Origin: Lepidonotus clava
Lineage: Eukaryota; Annelida; Polychaeta; Phyllodocida; Polynoidae
NCBI GenBank assembly: GCA_936440205.1
Contig: OW387150.1
Span: 38,870,295-38,934,294 of the forward strand
Direction: 5' to 3'
DNA length: 64,000 bases
Shown here: in pieces, positions 1-10,289 of the stretch
Position numbering within the stretch: position 1 is the first letter of the stretch
Layout: the number at the start of each line of letters is the position of its first letter
Made by a program: the position numbers and the translations under genes
The notes under the pieces: model-generated
Told to the model about the DNA's origin: nothing
Databases searched by the model: none
Seen by the model: only the letters and a program-made list of their open reading frames with translations

Positions 1-479
1 TACCCCAGTCAGCTGTCATCGTCTAGTTGGTGGCCTTGGGCGTTACTGATAAGTCCAGGCGCATCTGCACCATAATAAAAATCTGCAATTATAAGAATGT
101 AATGAACCCATTACTGATACCTGATGGAGGTGTTAAAAAGGTGTTTCACAGATAAAACCCAAGGTATGCCTTTATACCTCTCGTTATAAAGTAATCCTAT
201 GGAAACTAAACCTCCATAAGCATACATTAAAAGGTTCATTTGGGAACCAAACTCCTCTTGCTATTGGATAATCAGATTACGATTGGACAAGGATTGTAAG
301 TATCATTCTGAATTGTGGTCCCTTGTACGATTTGGTATACCTGGATTAGAATCCCAAAAACTATGGCACCCAAACTCGTCAGTCCATATATATATCGACC
401 CCCCCCCCCCCCCTCTGTGCCCTACTCCATGACCAAGTATAGAATTGAGTGTCAATGAACCTGAGTGGTGGTACTCAAT
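1..479. other. No gene seen (window start)
   Basis: This stretch is AT-rich with no convincing coding frame. A GTAAGTAT donor-like site lies at about 295-302 after a short open stretch, but there is no good acceptor before it. A poly-C tract of about 15 bases lies near 400-414. Confidence 0.5.
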
Positions 480-720
480 ATTCCCACCAGGCGGCGCGCA
501 CGTCACAATGGGTTAAAGTCTCACTGCGCAGGCGCACAAAAGGCACCAATCGTCACCGTCAAACGTGTTCCGGTCGCCCGCCGTCCTCTGTCCTCGTCCC
601 GTATTGTGTCTCCATCGCCTTCTGTCTACGTCACGTGACCGGAAACGGGGTTCTCCTGGTGCATGCTGGGAGTGTTTTGTTGGTGGACGATAATGGAGGA
701 AATGTAGGTTTAGCTGACTC
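480..720. promoter_or_regulatory. CpG-rich promoter-like island
   Basis: The block is GC- and CpG-rich in an AT-rich setting. It holds a near-palindromic NRF1-type site TGCGCAGGCGCA (525-536), a CLEAR/USF-type E-box GTCACGTGAC (630-639) that runs directly into an ETS core ACCGGAAAC (638-646), and GCATGCTGGGAGT (about 661-673), which on the other strand resembles the ZNF143/SBS motif. These motifs together are typical of animal housekeeping promoters (established knowledge). The direction of transcription cannot be read. The minus-strand exon at 790-1032 runs toward this island rather than away from it, so a promoter here would more naturally serve a plus-strand gene. Confidence 0.5.
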
Positions 721-789
721 TGCTTCTGGGGATTTACTGTCTTTATTTGAGTAGCTGAAACCATTAGATGTCCACATATTTGCACTCAC

Positions 790-1032
790 CCATTGTTTTG
801 TTGGCTTTATTAACAATTATTGATTTGAGCATGCTGCGGGGTTGAGAGTTCTGTTCTGAGGGTGTCTTGTATGCGCATTTGGGTGGGGTCACAGAGGTAG
901 TTTTCATTAATATTCTTTCCAGATTTAACCCTTTGGAGGGAAACAAAAGAGTTACCAAGGCACCTTCACTATCGCAACAGTAGATACCGGTTAGGAGATT
1001 GCAACAAAGGAGTGCCCTTTTGTAAAGATGTT
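790..1032 (-). CDS. Internal exon candidate, unknown protein
   Basis: This is an exon, not a whole gene. On the minus strand a strong acceptor (a T/C-rich run ending in GTCAG) is followed by 243 nt that stay open and end at the donor ATGG|GTGAGTGC. The exon starts with two bases completing a codon and ends with one extra base, so it is a symmetric phase 1-1 exon of exactly 81 codons, the class common in shuffled extracellular modules. The frame begins HLYKRALLCCNLLTGIYCC and ends near VNKANKTM. Two CC pairs and a later single Cys suggest an extracytoplasmic protein (inference). I recognise no family. Codon texture is good, and chance opening over 81 codons is unlikely but not excluded. Confidence 0.5.
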
Positions 1033-1553
1033 CTGACAAAAAATAGAAGGTACGTGTGCCCTAGAAGAACTCCCTCATATAACTCCGGCCCTGAGAGGCC
1101 TAGAATTGGCTGCTAAAAATCCAAATTGCTGAGTCCAAACAATAGCTATAAATCCTTAGACAGCGTGAGGGCGTCAAACGCCCGGACATAAACCGAAATC
1201 TCAACAACCCCAATCCCCAAACAACATATACCTTCAGATGGTTATTGGGGTGTCGGGGTGAGGTGGGGTGGGGGTAAAACAACACAAAGGCTCCTGTGTG
1301 GGGGCAATTGGATTAAGATCAAAGTGAGGAGATTAACCTGAGGGCCAGGTGTGAATCCAGCGGTCAGCTGGGGGATTAGTGAAGGGGGTAAAGGGATTAG
1401 GGCAAAGAACATGTCCACACTGTCCCCAGCAGTACAATAATACCCCCCCCCCCCCCCCCGACGCTCACAATCATTCTGTCAATGCTAGTTCAATGGCCAA
1501 AAATGCTAGACTCTTGGTATTTTTAGATGCATTTTAAGTATTTTAGCACAACC
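1033..1553. other. No gene seen; poly-C tract
   Basis: AT-rich and GC-poor sequence with a poly-C tract at about 1443-1459. I see no splice-bounded frame. Confidence 0.4.
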
Positions 1554-1738
1554 CAGGGGCGGATACAGCATTTCTGAAAGTGGGGGGGGGGGGGGGGTCC
1601 AGACGCAGATTAAGTCTGAAAATAGCGTGCATTCACATGCCCGCACTCAGCATTTTTTCTCTTTGGCAAGTTTAAGTTCCCATAAAAAGGGGAAGGGGGT
1701 CAAGACCCCCTGAACCCCCTTCCCTGGATCGGCCCCTG
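1554..1738. mobile_element. hAT-like MITE relic
   Basis: The left end CAGGGGCGGATACAGCA and the right end CTGGATCGGCCCCTG are inverted copies of one another. CAGGGGCGGATCC-type ends are typical of hAT non-autonomous elements in marine invertebrates (established knowledge). Poly-G and purine-rich tracts sit just inside both ends. No clean 8-bp target duplication is left, so the copy is old. It has no coding capacity. Confidence 0.6.
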
Positions 1739-1899
1739 CAATCCTAGCTCTTTTAGTATGAATGGGTTTCTCTGTGAACGAATGCTATAATGCAAGATAT
1801 CGACTAAAAATTGTGGGACAAGGATAAATGTGTATATTTGGGTATTGGTAGTAAAAACAAGTCTACATTGAATTAAACCTCTAGAATCATTTACAATAA

Positions 1900-2036
1900 A
1901 TGCGGAATCCAATTGAAGAAACGTTGCCGACACTTTTATGGCTGTTTAATTGTGGTAGTATCACAGGTATATTACATAACTCTCTACAATTTTCAACCGA
2001 GGCAATCAACAGATTGAATCTAGATTTAATAACCAG
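1900..2036 (+). CDS. First coding exon candidate
   Basis: An ATG at 1900 opens 45 codons plus two bases, ending at a consensus donor, CCAG|GTAAGT. The frame begins MRNPIEETLPTLLWLFNCG and has a hydrophobic stretch near residues 9-23 that could be part of a signal or membrane segment (inference). The frame closes soon after the donor, as an intron would. There is no good acceptor upstream, so this would be a first exon. The sequence is AT-rich and chance is possible. The antisense frames here are also open. Confidence 0.3.
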
Positions 2037-2232
2037 GTAAGTCCAGGTAAAGCAGTTTGAGTTAAACCAATTATACCGGCCTGGGGTAACATTATGCAAT
2101 GGGTATAGGCCCCTGAGGTGGGTTTTCCGGGTCGGGGCCTTCACTTAACCCATAGTAAAGAAACCAGGTAATCACAAGTCATCCAGGTAATAGGTAAACC
2201 TGCCCAGGTAACACACACCTGTCCCCCAGGTG
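2033..2232. promoter_or_regulatory. Cluster of CCAGGT(A/G) sites
   Basis: CCAGGTA or CCAGGTG occurs at 2033, 2043, 2164, 2183, 2204 and 2226, with CACCTG at 2217. CAGGTA/CAGGTG is the core bound by ZEB and Snail zinc fingers, and also the exon side of a splice donor. A homotypic cluster this dense could be an enhancer or a degenerate repeat. The first copy is also the donor of the exon ending at 2036. Confidence 0.35.
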
Positions 2233-2239
2233 GGCAGTT

Positions 2240-4331
2240 GGGGCCTCAGGCCTCTAATTGGGAGGTGATGGCTACTATAGTGGACGTTATCAGATATACG
2301 CAGATACCTACAGACGGCCACAGTCGTTTAATACCATATGATATAGACACAGGATTGTGCTGTTTGAGGGTCGTCACCAACTAACATTTTGTATTCAATG
2401 TTATTTTGTATTCAAAATGAATGAGTTGGTCATCTTGGTCAAATGTAAGTGCCCAGTGCTACAGGGGAAACAAATAAATCTTAGAATGAACTTTGAAACG
2501 ATGGGAAAGGTGGGGGGCTCCACTCTGGTTTTAGTTCTGTTCAAATCATTAATCATTCTGCAACACCATATTGACCTATTTTTTTCTGAAAATATACTGT
2601 TTATACATCATAGAATTGGTATTTCTCCTATAAGGCAGGCGGTCCCCTAGTCACCTACATACAGCGCCCCCTACCCGGCCCCCGGAGGCCCGTTGTAACA
2701 GGTTTCAGGGTAATGAGTAGTGTCAGACCCCACCACCAGGGGGTCTCGTTGTAAGCCCTCCTCTGATTGGATGACGGAGATTGGCACAGCATGACGGGAA
2801 AGGAGGGAGGTGCTGTTTGTACACTGTATACCTGGATATAGACCTGTTGCTGGAAGGAAACATTAGATGATTTAGGAAATGATCTCGAAAATAATTCATA
2901 TGAGGCTGAGTTTAAGTCCTTTCTCATCCAAACACAAAATGCATGAATGCATGAATAGGCACTTCTGTGCAAATCAATGATGTCTTGTGCTGTAAAATAG
3001 ATACTAGGCTCTTTGAGCCATGCACTAAATATACGTTCAATGCCATAAAAAGTCTATGCATGCTCCCTTTGAGTAGACTTACCATTATTAAACTTAGCTG
3101 AAACCCCACATATATTGAGTTGAAAAATGACCTTTCTGGTGTAAGTATCTACACTATGGTGTAAGTATTATGTTTTATGTGTCTAAGTGGTTGCTATTTC
3201 TTTCCCAGTTTTCCCAGTAGTCTGTTGCATGCAAGTGCATACGAATTGATACCATGGTGTATACCTATTCTATAATGAGATACCTGAGGCCAACCATAAA
3301 ATAAACACAATAGTAAGTTACATTATATGAGAGAGGTGACCTTTAATGGATGATGAGGAACTGGGGCCTTTTTTCTCCATCTCCATCTCCATCTGCCGTG
3401 ACGGCTATAGATAATCCCTCGGCCCTAAGTCGTCACCCGTGACTGGTCTCAGTGTACCAGGGTAGGGTGTCGGCGGGATTCGGGCATGATATAGAAAGGT
3501 AAATAATGGGGAGGGATTCCAGAAATGTACAGGCAGTAGAGGGAGGGGGGGGGGGGGGGACTCCACATGAAATCTGGTACCTCGAAAACTCCGCTGCCGC
3601 TATGGCTAAAATTTTACAAAGACCCAAGGAGTGGGCATGCAATTTATTTAATTTTTTATTCAGATAATTTATTAATTCAGACAAAAAATAAGTTTTACAA
3701 CTTGTTTCCATTTAGTGAAGTGAGTGCTCTTAAAAAAAGGGTGGGGTGGGGTGGGGGGTGGAAAAGAGTATTAACCAGGTGGGGTTGCAAAGGCTAGATT
3801 GTATAACCTGGGAGAACACCCTGAGAGGGTTTGGGTTGTTTAGAATACAAATATAGTGACATCGAGAAAAGGGGGTGGGGGTGAACTGAAGGCTGTATTA
3901 GAGTGTCGGATTTTACTCGTTTGACTTGAGAAGGCAGAAGTCGCCAGTGGGAACAATGACTGATTATAGAATGTGTTTATGTCATTAAATAGAATTTTGA
4001 ATTCTCTTACAAAATATATATGTAGCTCGCGTGTGCTTCTGTAATAACCCTAATGAATAATATTGAAATTACTCTATTCTCGGTAGAGAAAATTACAATT
4101 ACATATTAGAATACATCCTTAGAAGAATGGCCATAGATGAAGCTGTCATGTGCAGGACTCGGGGTGAGGGGTGAGTATTCGAGCTGTCTACCTTCATCGA
4201 GTCGGGGCCTCCACCTACCTCAAGCATGTGAAATGGGAGAGCTGGTTGAAAGAGGATGTGCCCTTAGCGATATTTTTTGTCCATGTATAACTGTAAATGA
4301 TCTGAGTAGCGTGTATCGGATGTGAACTTAC
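2240..4331. other. No gene seen
   Basis: I find no supported exon. The stretch holds a short CTCCAT repeat (about 3374-3394), a poly-G tract (about 3543-3559) and purine-rich runs near 3730-3760. GTAAGTCT read on the minus strand at about 3075-3082 is a good donor sequence without a convincing exon before it. Confidence 0.4.
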
Positions 4332-4450
4332 GACACGGCAAATATTGTGTTAGGCAGGTTTGTAAAGACGGGAAACGGCGGATTGATTTCAGGGTCGGGT
4401 GGTGGGACACACACCACAGTACAGACAGAATACACGGATTCAACGTGCAA
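4332..4450 (-). CDS. Internal exon candidate, Cys-rich
   Basis: On the minus strand the acceptor TTTTTAAAAG precedes a 119-nt open stretch that ends at the donor GTGTC|GTAAGTTC. The 39 full codons include five Cys (it begins CTLNPCILSVLWCVSHH), which would fit an extracellular protein. The acceptor is mediocre and the stretch short enough for chance. No family is recognised. Confidence 0.28.
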
Positions 4451-4678
4451 CTTTTAAAAATCATTTTTGATTAAGTATTCAGTATTAGGGGACCTGTAAA
4501 TTGTCATCATTTAATTTCTGTCATTATGAAATGAGGAGAAATCAGTAGTAGTATAAAGCTGGGATCATTGATTTGTGATATGGGTTCAGGTTCATTGCAA
4601 GGAATTTAGCAGGGACAGTGACTGGCACCGTTAACGTGCATGTGATGTTGTGATACTTCCCCCACCTTATAGTGGCCC

Positions 4679-4878
4679 CAGAGGTGGATCCAGTGGGGGG
4701 AGGGGCTCAAGGAGTCCTGACCCCCCCCCTCTCTTTTTTTTTGTGGACCCCTAAAATACAAAAAGACGGAATTAAATGTTGCGCACATGATTGTATACAT
4801 GAATGCATGCAGTTTGAGCACTTAACCTTTATGCTGACCCCTCACCCCTACCTTTCGAAAATCCTGTATCCGCCCCTG
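4679..4878. mobile_element. hAT-like MITE relic
   Basis: CAGAGGTGGATCCAG at the left and CCTGTATCCGCCCCTG at the right form inverted ends of the same family as the element at 1554. The 200-bp interior has no coding capacity. No intact target duplication is seen. Confidence 0.6.
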
Positions 4879-4879
4879 G

Positions 4880-6142
4880 ACTCCCAGCAGGCCAGCAGGC
4901 CCTGGGTAGAAGACCAGCGGATACTGGACTTTGAAATAGACCTGTAGAGGGAAAAAAAAAATAAAAAGATAGGTACACGGCAAAAAAAAACCCATTTTCT
5001 CACCAGTGACTTGTCTGTTAGACCGAAATGGGCCCATCAATTATAGGTGAAACGTCCCACATGCAATATACCAATCAACCTACCTTTACATAATGAAAGA
5101 AAACCAGAATCGCGCGACTCAGATAGAGCACCCCTCATTCAATATTGAAAATCATTGATGCAAGCGATCTTGATATTTTCATCCATAAACAAAGAGGTAG
5201 TCACACGGTTGAGATTTACTGGGCAAGCATCCACATCTGAAAGCCCCCCCCCCCCCCCCTTATTTAAACAATTGATTTTTAAATATCCTCACGATTTGAT
5301 TTAAAATGTTGATATCTAGAAGGTATTCAACCTTGAAGTACCATTGAATCCCCCCCTCCCCCCAAAAAAGTAAATAAATGAATAAATAAATAAATAAATG
5401 AATGAATATAAAATGCCTGTTTCTGTCAAGGTCATACGGACTTAGCAGAGGTTAACTCGATATATAGAAGGATACTGACAAAACTATGCAAAATATGAAC
5501 ACATACTCCTGAATAATATGTCATACTCATTTTTAACATTCAAAGTCATGAAATGTAACCTGAAGAGAGTGTATGCTCAACCAACATTTTCCGTCCCACT
5601 TGTCTTAGTTTGTACATTTTCCACGTCCATCTCCCAAATACATCCCGATGTTCTTTTTGTCGGACATACCTAGGCCGAGGCGGGGTCAGACCTGACGTGG
5701 GTCTACTGCCCGCAGCACGGGAATACCAATGGTTAAAGATGTAAAACAGTGTGGACCTGGTCAAAATAACCAAATTCTGTATATCAGTGCTACTGCCGTC
5801 ACAAGCAATGTTTAGTGCTATCACATAATTATGACAATATCACCTATGGCAAATCTGGTTTTGACAAATACATTTTTTGAATAACGTAAAGAGTTCATAA
5901 CTTTTATTGTGCTTGATTAAAAGTTCAACAACTCATTCGGGGAAAAAAGTCAATTTCTCATATATATATTTTCACGTTTTATCTTAATTATTTTTGGGAT
6001 AAGTCAAATTCGCATATTTTCATGTTTTATCTTTATTGCTTTTTGCGGGATTTGTTTAATGATGTTGACAAATTAAATTCAATGAGACTCCATTGTTTTT
6101 CTCAAAAATTGACACATTCTCAAAAAAAAACATTCTTCGTCA
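4880..6142. other. No gene seen; simple repeats
   Basis: Non-coding and AT-rich. It contains a poly-C tract (about 5244-5259) and an (AAAT)n-type microsatellite (5371-5407). Confidence 0.45.
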
Positions 6143-6204
6143 CTAGGGGAAGATCCAAGGGTCCTGACCCCTCTTTGGTCTCAAAAATCCTGGATCCCGC
6201 ACTG
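6143..6204. mobile_element. Internally deleted hAT-like MITE
   Basis: A 60-bp remnant keeps both end regions of the CAGGGGCGGATCC family in degraded form: GATCCAAGGGTCCTGACCCC at the left and AAATCCTGGATCCCGCACTG at the right. The middle is missing. Confidence 0.4.
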
Positions 6205-6639
6205 CATGATTAATGTTAAGTACAAATCATGATCAGACTAAACAGCGGTGCCAATGATCACTGTAGGATCCCCCCCAACCCTTTACCCCACCCCCTCCCC
6301 TGCCCCTGGACCCTAACAGCGATCAGGGCCATCCCAGATACCATCTCTAACCAGAGGCCACCGCCCTCTCTCAGACATCAAAAATTGATCTCATGTCCTG
6401 TCATGTTGACTTGACATGCAATAGGATGATTTCGGTGGGGTGGGGGTGTAGTGGGGGGGGGCATGAGTCCGCTTGGACAGTGTGCGGGGTGAACTGTTGG
6501 GTGTCACCTTAACATAAAGAAATGATTGACTCCAATATTTCGTTTATTGAAAAACTGCTTTGCTCCTGGTTTAACTAAGTGAAAATCCCAGAAATCCGTA
6601 TTCACCCCTGCAACTGCTTGACAAATTAAAAGAAGACAA

Positions 6640-6788
6640 AATTTGTCTTGTTCTTGGTAACTAATTTGTTACAACACAAATCTAATATTGTATGGGCTAG
6701 TACGTTACATCATAATTTGTCTTCTTCTGGTAAACTAACATGTTACAACATTTAATGTTGTAACATATGGGTTAGAATGTTACATCAT
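6640..6788. repeat. Tandem duplication, ~75-bp unit
   Basis: Two adjacent diverged copies both start AATTTGTCTT and end near GTTACATCAT; the second starts at 6714. The second copy also contains the short palindrome TGTTACAACATTTAATGTTGTAACA. No coding is seen. The sequence on to 7200 shows no gene. It includes a weak CTCF-like site, CCACCAGATGGC, near 7066. Confidence 0.55.
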
Positions 6789-7984
6789 TCAATGTAATAT
6801 AGTACTAGTAGTACTTTAAGCTAAAGGTTTTTAAATCTAATTGAAAAATAACATTGAAGGAAGAAAGCCAAACTAGCGAAAATAAAGTGCTTTTATAGTT
6901 GTGTGGACGTAGTATCATCGGATTTTGATAGGTGTACTTAAGGTCCAAATTAATAACAATGATGAAAATAGTGAAACTCTGATAAAGTACCTTTGTCCTT
7001 GTGGACACTCGGCGCCCCATACAAGAGGGCGCTGACCCGTGACACGTGACGTGTAGTACCTGAACCCACCACCAGATGGCCGGCCGTCACGCCACCAGGC
7101 CTAAACACCTGTAAACGAGCCTAGTTTAGGCCTGGGTTAGGCTAACTTAGCTTTCGGATGACTTTTTCTGCTTCTCAGGGATGGGTTCTGATCTTTGTGC
7201 CAGACTAAAGCTACACATCTATTGGGCAATTCTGAGAAAATCAGCCGCTAAAATCAGCCGATTTTACCTGAAGAATCTGTCAATATTAACACCAATTCAT
7301 ATCAAACATTGTTAGGACGCTATCCTACAAACAGATGCTATCCAACAAATGTTTGTGGTTTAGTGACTTTTTGCAGGATAGCATCACCACAGGATGCTAA
7401 GCTACAAACAAATGCTAAACCATAAATATTTGTTGGATAGCATCTTTTCAAAAATAGACACTAAGTCATAAATATTTGTAGTTTAGCATCCTTTTGTGAC
7501 TTAGCATCACCACAAGATGCTAAGCTACAAACATATCTGCTAAGTCACAAATATTTGTGGGATAGCATCTCTGCACAAAGCTATATCAAAGTATTATACA
7601 GTAAAGTTACCTTTTCTGTAGAATTGAAAGGGGGTGTCAGGTCTCTTATGTATTATGCCTTAAAACGTTAAGTTCCTTATCTTTATTTTAATAAAATAGA
7701 TAGTATATTTTTGTCTAAACATTTTTAGCTTTCTATTCAGGCAAATGTGAGATGAGAAATCATGGAAAATAATGTATTTTTCAGTGAGTCGGGATGATTC
7801 AGGGGACAATTTCTAGTTATCGCTATATGAGAGGTGATAGACATTAACCGTTTTCTGAAACTTTGGTCTTTTAAGTACGATCTTCAAAGAATATTGACAG
7901 AATTTGTGAAAAAAGGGTTGTGTGCAACAACTAACAACTAGGTATACAAAAATAGGTTTTATGTCCTGCAAATTGGAGAATCAA

Positions 7985-8627
7985 TTAACCCTTTCATTGC
8001 CAGAGGCCTCATATGGGGTCCTATAATAAAATCCCTTAGCAACACCATTGAAAGAATGCAAATTATCCTTTCAGAATCTGTAAGAATTTTTCAGATATTC
8101 CAATTAGAACCAGAGATACAGGTATTAAATACCTGTACATACCTGAACATAGGACTATCATGCCACCCAAAAATGTTAGAATTGTGATCAATATATCTAC
8201 ATTTGAATTTGCCATACTAATTAAAAAATCATGAAAAATGGGTGAATTTATGTAAATGACATGATTTTCAATTTGCTCTAACTTTTCTTTCATTTATGAT
8301 AATCACAAACTGTCTTTTGCACAAAGAAGATAATGTTTTCATGTTACTTTTATAAAAAGTGTGATAGTTATTTTATGAATTATTGGTTACCATGGTAACC
8401 TGCAAAGTACAATAGTACAAACAATTACTCCTCATCAGAAATTTGCCTTATTGGCAAAGTACCAACATTTGGAATGTTTTTATCAAAATTATTGAAAAAA
8501 GCTTTTTATCTGAAGAATCTAAACTAAATTTGAGTTTTAGGGAATTTATGCACTAACTTTTGTATTTTGGGCAATATTTCAGTAAATAACAGTTATATTG
8601 TGATATATGTGGCAGTGAAAGGGTTAA
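7985..8627. mobile_element. piggyBac-like MITE nested in the larger element
   Basis: It is bounded by TTAA on both sides. The ends CCCTTTCATTGCCA and TGGCAGTGAAAGGG are inverted and match at 13 of 14 positions. TTAA target sites with CCCTTT-type ends point to the piggyBac superfamily (established knowledge). A 76-codon hydrophobic frame on the minus strand (8063-8293) is probably chance in AT-rich DNA. The interior also carries a perfect RFX X-box palindrome. Confidence 0.65.
8385..8400. promoter_or_regulatory. Perfect RFX X-box palindrome
   Basis: GGTTACCATGGTAACC matches the RFX consensus GTTNCCATGGNAAC at every fixed base on both half-sites. It lies inside the nested TTAA element, so copies of that element elsewhere could spread RFX sites. 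Confidence 0.5.
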
Positions 8628-9705
8628 GATGAGTGAGTTATCATTCTAAACAAACCAATGTTTGTTTATCTTTATCTATTATCCGTTACTGCTATGAAGT
8701 GACAAGGGGCTGAACAACTCAAGTCTTATTTTTGCTTCTTGAATTTATTTTGTTAATAGTTTATCAATATTCAAATTTAGTTTGATACGGAATAGAAATT
8801 GCAAAATGAAAGTGTGATTTAATTTTCCTAAATAAATTATATATTTGAAAATTCAAAAAGGTTAGTCCTATGTCCTCTAGGAGTTTGCAGTACACCTCTC
8901 TACCAAACCCCAATGAAATAATCTTCAAAACTGGTTTGCTATTTTTCAGCATAAATCTGTAGGATAGCATCCATTGGTAGGATAGCATCTTGTTGGATAG
9001 CATCTGATTGTAGCTTAGCAGCATATGGGTGCTACTAACTGACAAAGTGCTTTGTGGTTTAGTGAATTTTTGCATGATAGCGTCCTGACATGGATGTTAA
9101 GTGACAATTAGGTTGTATTTGTGGGATAGCATCTGTTTGTAGGATAGCGTCCTAACAAACATGCACATTTTAATATAGCAACTGATTGGTGATTTGATTT
9201 GGTGCAAAAGTTGTCCTGGTAGAATCAGCTGACTTTAGCGCCGATTTGTCGGCCGGTTTGGTTAAATTCACCTAGTGAGTATTAGCCTGGGCTTCAAACT
9301 CTGAACATTAAGCCTGTTCCAGGCACAGGCAGGATATCCCCTTATCTTTAGGCTTAGCTCATTTATTCATCAATTAGTCTACCTGTCTTCTTTTATTATG
9401 CTTTCTATCTCTCATCTGCCTATCAGAGTTTGATAATGTATAAATAACATGCCTATAATGAAGGTATCAATATCAGTGTCCATCTGAATTGGAGATGGAA
9501 TTGGAATTTAATCATCACCATTCATTAAAGGCAAGGAATTTCAACGTGGACTAGAGCAAAAATGAAATAGTCATACTTCCTAAAAATGAAGGACATTTGT
9601 TTTTGACAAAGGCACTCCACCCTGGACCTAGCCTCGGAGCACGGCGTTTTACAAAGGTCGTAAGGTCCTTAAAACCTGCTGAGAGGGAACGTCCTGTTGA
9701 CGTGA

Positions 9706-9753
9706 TCACGTGACCTCTCTGTGTGACATGTGACCTAATGATGGGTCATGTGA
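9706..9753. promoter_or_regulatory. Three TCAYGTGACC E-boxes
   Basis: TCACGTGACC (9706), ACATGTGACC (9726) and TCATGTGACC (9746) are spaced by about 20 bp, two helical turns. TCACGTGA/TCATGTGA is the MiT/TFE (M-box/CLEAR) core. The regular spacing and the shared ACC tail may reflect local duplication. A consensus donor, CTAG|GTAAGTCA, follows at about 9899, so this may lie at the 5' end of a plus-strand transcript. Confidence 0.4.
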
Positions 9754-9979
9754 CCTTCAGAGCAAAGAGCAGAAAGTACGAATTCCCTGTAGGAACAGGG
9801 AACAAGGATATCAAAACTTCCAAAAACGAGACAGATCATTTCTTTCTGACAGAACAAAGACCTATATTGAATAGAGGCCTAGAGTGAACACTTTTCTAGG
9901 TAAGTCATAGACATGTTGATAACAAGCTGTCATCCTTACAGTAGATGACTTCACCCTAACCTTCCTCTATTATCGCCTA

Positions 9980-10270
9980 AACCAATCAAACATTTGGCGA
10001 CACGCATGCGCCCTGAATGGCCCTTTACATCCGGGCACGTGGCAGACATGCGCAGAAGGGACGTGTTGGTGTCAGCTGAGTGACAGAGGTCATCAGGGGT
10101 CACACCTGGTCGTCATGGTTACCAATCACCCCCCCCCCCCCGCCAGGGTTATCCAGGCAACGTCGCGGTAGGGTGGTGACATCGAGGTCTCGTCAATTCT
10201 CGTGGCACGTGCCCGGGTCGAGAGTTGGTCACGGGTGGGTGATAATGGGGAATGTTGAGTGGGAGACCAC
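9980..10270. promoter_or_regulatory. CpG-rich promoter-like island
   Basis: Motifs in order: CGCATGCGCC (10003) and CATGCGCA (10048), NRF1-type; CACGTG E-boxes near 10036 and 10205; an inverted CCAAT near 10115; a poly-C tract; and the X-box-like GTTATCCAGGCAAC (10148-10161). The surroundings are AT-rich. The frames across it look like GC-driven noise. Confidence 0.45.
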
Positions 10271-10289
10271 AACTGTGCACGGTCAGCAC

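Larger units (their letters stand above)
7201..9289. mobile_element. Long-TIR DNA transposon, non-autonomous
   Basis: The two arms (about 7201-7580 and 8940-9289) are inverted copies. The outermost ends read CAGACTAA at the left and TTAGCCTG at the right. A CAGC-rich block follows about 50-60 bases in from each end, and a nearly identical block TTGTTAGGACGCTATCCTAC lies at about 7309 with its inverse near 9160. Within each arm, GGATAGCATC and CTAAGCTACAAAC motifs recur. There is no transposase frame. Flanking target duplications are not clear, so the exact ends are uncertain. The middle is interrupted by a second element (7985-8627), which makes this the older insertion. Confidence 0.65.

Noticed and set aside
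8063-8293. 76-codon hydrophobic minus-strand frame
   Set aside because: Lies inside a non-autonomous TTAA element in AT-rich DNA; no transposase features.
8764-9075. 103-codon minus-strand frame
   Set aside because: Built from the repeated GGATAGCATC motifs of the long-TIR element (MLSYQWMLSY…).
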